Source: Algibacillus agarilyticus (GTDB taxonomy: Bacteria > Pseudomonadota > Gammaproteobacteria > Enterobacterales > Alteromonadaceae). Taken from it: a DNA stretch of 64,000 nt. A program made the position numbers and the translations under genes. The stretch is from assembly GCF_003286125.1 (NCBI RefSeq), contig NZ_QMED01000008.1, positions 1 through 64,000 of the forward strand, given 5' to 3'. Positions 63,876 to 64,000 of the stretch are shown here, piece after piece (within the stretch, counting starts at the first letter, position 1; each line of letters begins with the position of its first letter). The notes under the pieces are model-generated. The model was not told the origin of the DNA. It saw only the letters and a program-made list of their open reading frames with translations, and searched no databases.

Positions 63876-64000
63876 ATGAACGGTGATTTTCTCTTTTGTG
63901 ACGCAGGTGAACCAGAAGAACTCAAAAATAAGGCGGTTCGCAGTTGGAAAGTTCTCATTGTAGATGATGAAGCTGATGTGCACCAAGTCACAAAGTTGGT
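63876..64000 (+). CDS. Response regulator, probably DUF3369/HD type (partial)
   Basis: Only the first 41 residues are inside the window. A leader MNGDFLFCDAGEPEEL is followed by WKVLIVDDEADVHQVTKL, the start of a receiver domain with its acidic pair. The leader and the first strand resemble response regulators with a DUF3369 domain. It is divergent from the histidine kinase gene, a likely pair. The output domain lies outside the window. Confidence 0.7.
   Translation, partial: MNGDFLFCDAGEPEELKNKAVRSWKVLIVDDEADVHQVTKL

Overview
The window looks like chromosome from an AT-rich marine gammaproteobacterium of the Alteromonadales type. The reasons are the order of the core genes, a TonB2/TtpC energy-transduction cluster, a large TonB receptor, PilZ/EAL/MCP signalling genes and small transposon-derived repeats. 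The genus cannot be fixed from sequence reading alone. No rRNA, prophage or CRISPR array was seen. There are two tRNAs, Leu-GAG and initiator Met.

Layout. 0-6.5 kb: a decayed mobile-element zone, a hypothetical protein, an inner-membrane PstS-like/OmpA fusion, a large PilZ protein and a DTW-domain tRNA modifier. 6.9-9.9 kb: a striking bacterial homologue of the eukaryotic phosphorylase kinase alpha/beta subunit. 10-11.6 kb: repeats, a small hypothetical protein and a DUF2721 membrane protein. 11.8-22 kb: beta-helix lipoprotein, TonB-dependent receptor, DUF3450, TtpC, ExbB, ExbD, TonB and a TPR protein, all on the minus strand. 22.2-28.6 kb: thioesterase, 5-FTHF cyclo-ligase, rpiA, serA and a second large PilZ protein. 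29-35.7 kb: tRNA-Leu, secG, tpiA, glmM, folP, ftsH, rlmE and divergent yhbY. 35.8-42 kb: YjbH-like outer-membrane protein, lipoprotein, ComEA-like protein, metallopeptidase and nlpI. 42.2-48.9 kb: rpsO, truB, rbfA, infB, nusA, rimP and initiator tRNA. 49.2-53.5 kb: prmA, a periplasmic binding protein, a TrpD2-like protein and an ANTAR regulator. 53.6-56.9 kb: an MCP, NIT-like and EAL operon. 57.2-62.3 kb: a glucosylglycerate cycle. 62.3-64 kb: a histidine kinase and the start of a response regulator.

Two regulatory themes come from the sequence. PhoB-box-like sites precede the PstS/OmpA gene, the lipoprotein-receptor pair and the DUF3450-TtpC-ExbB-ExbD-TonB operon, so this TonB system may serve phosphate starvation. 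On the right, sigma-54 -24/-12 promoters with upstream NtrC-like dyads precede the ANTAR gene, the MCP-NIT-EAL operon and the glucosylglycerate synthesis operon. This suggests a local nitrogen-limitation regulon joining nitrate sensing, motility and a nitrogen-free compatible solute.

Genome rearrangement is also visible. The usual rlmE...secG-tRNA-Leu and tRNA-fMet-rimP...rpsO blocks occur in swapped order, and pnp is missing between rpsO and nlpI. A 250-bp MITE family (three copies, TWA target duplications, two inserted exactly at stop codons) and a 129-bp MITE family with a 55-bp hairpin derivative are scattered through the window. A 20-residue remnant of another TonB-receptor tail follows the present receptor gene.
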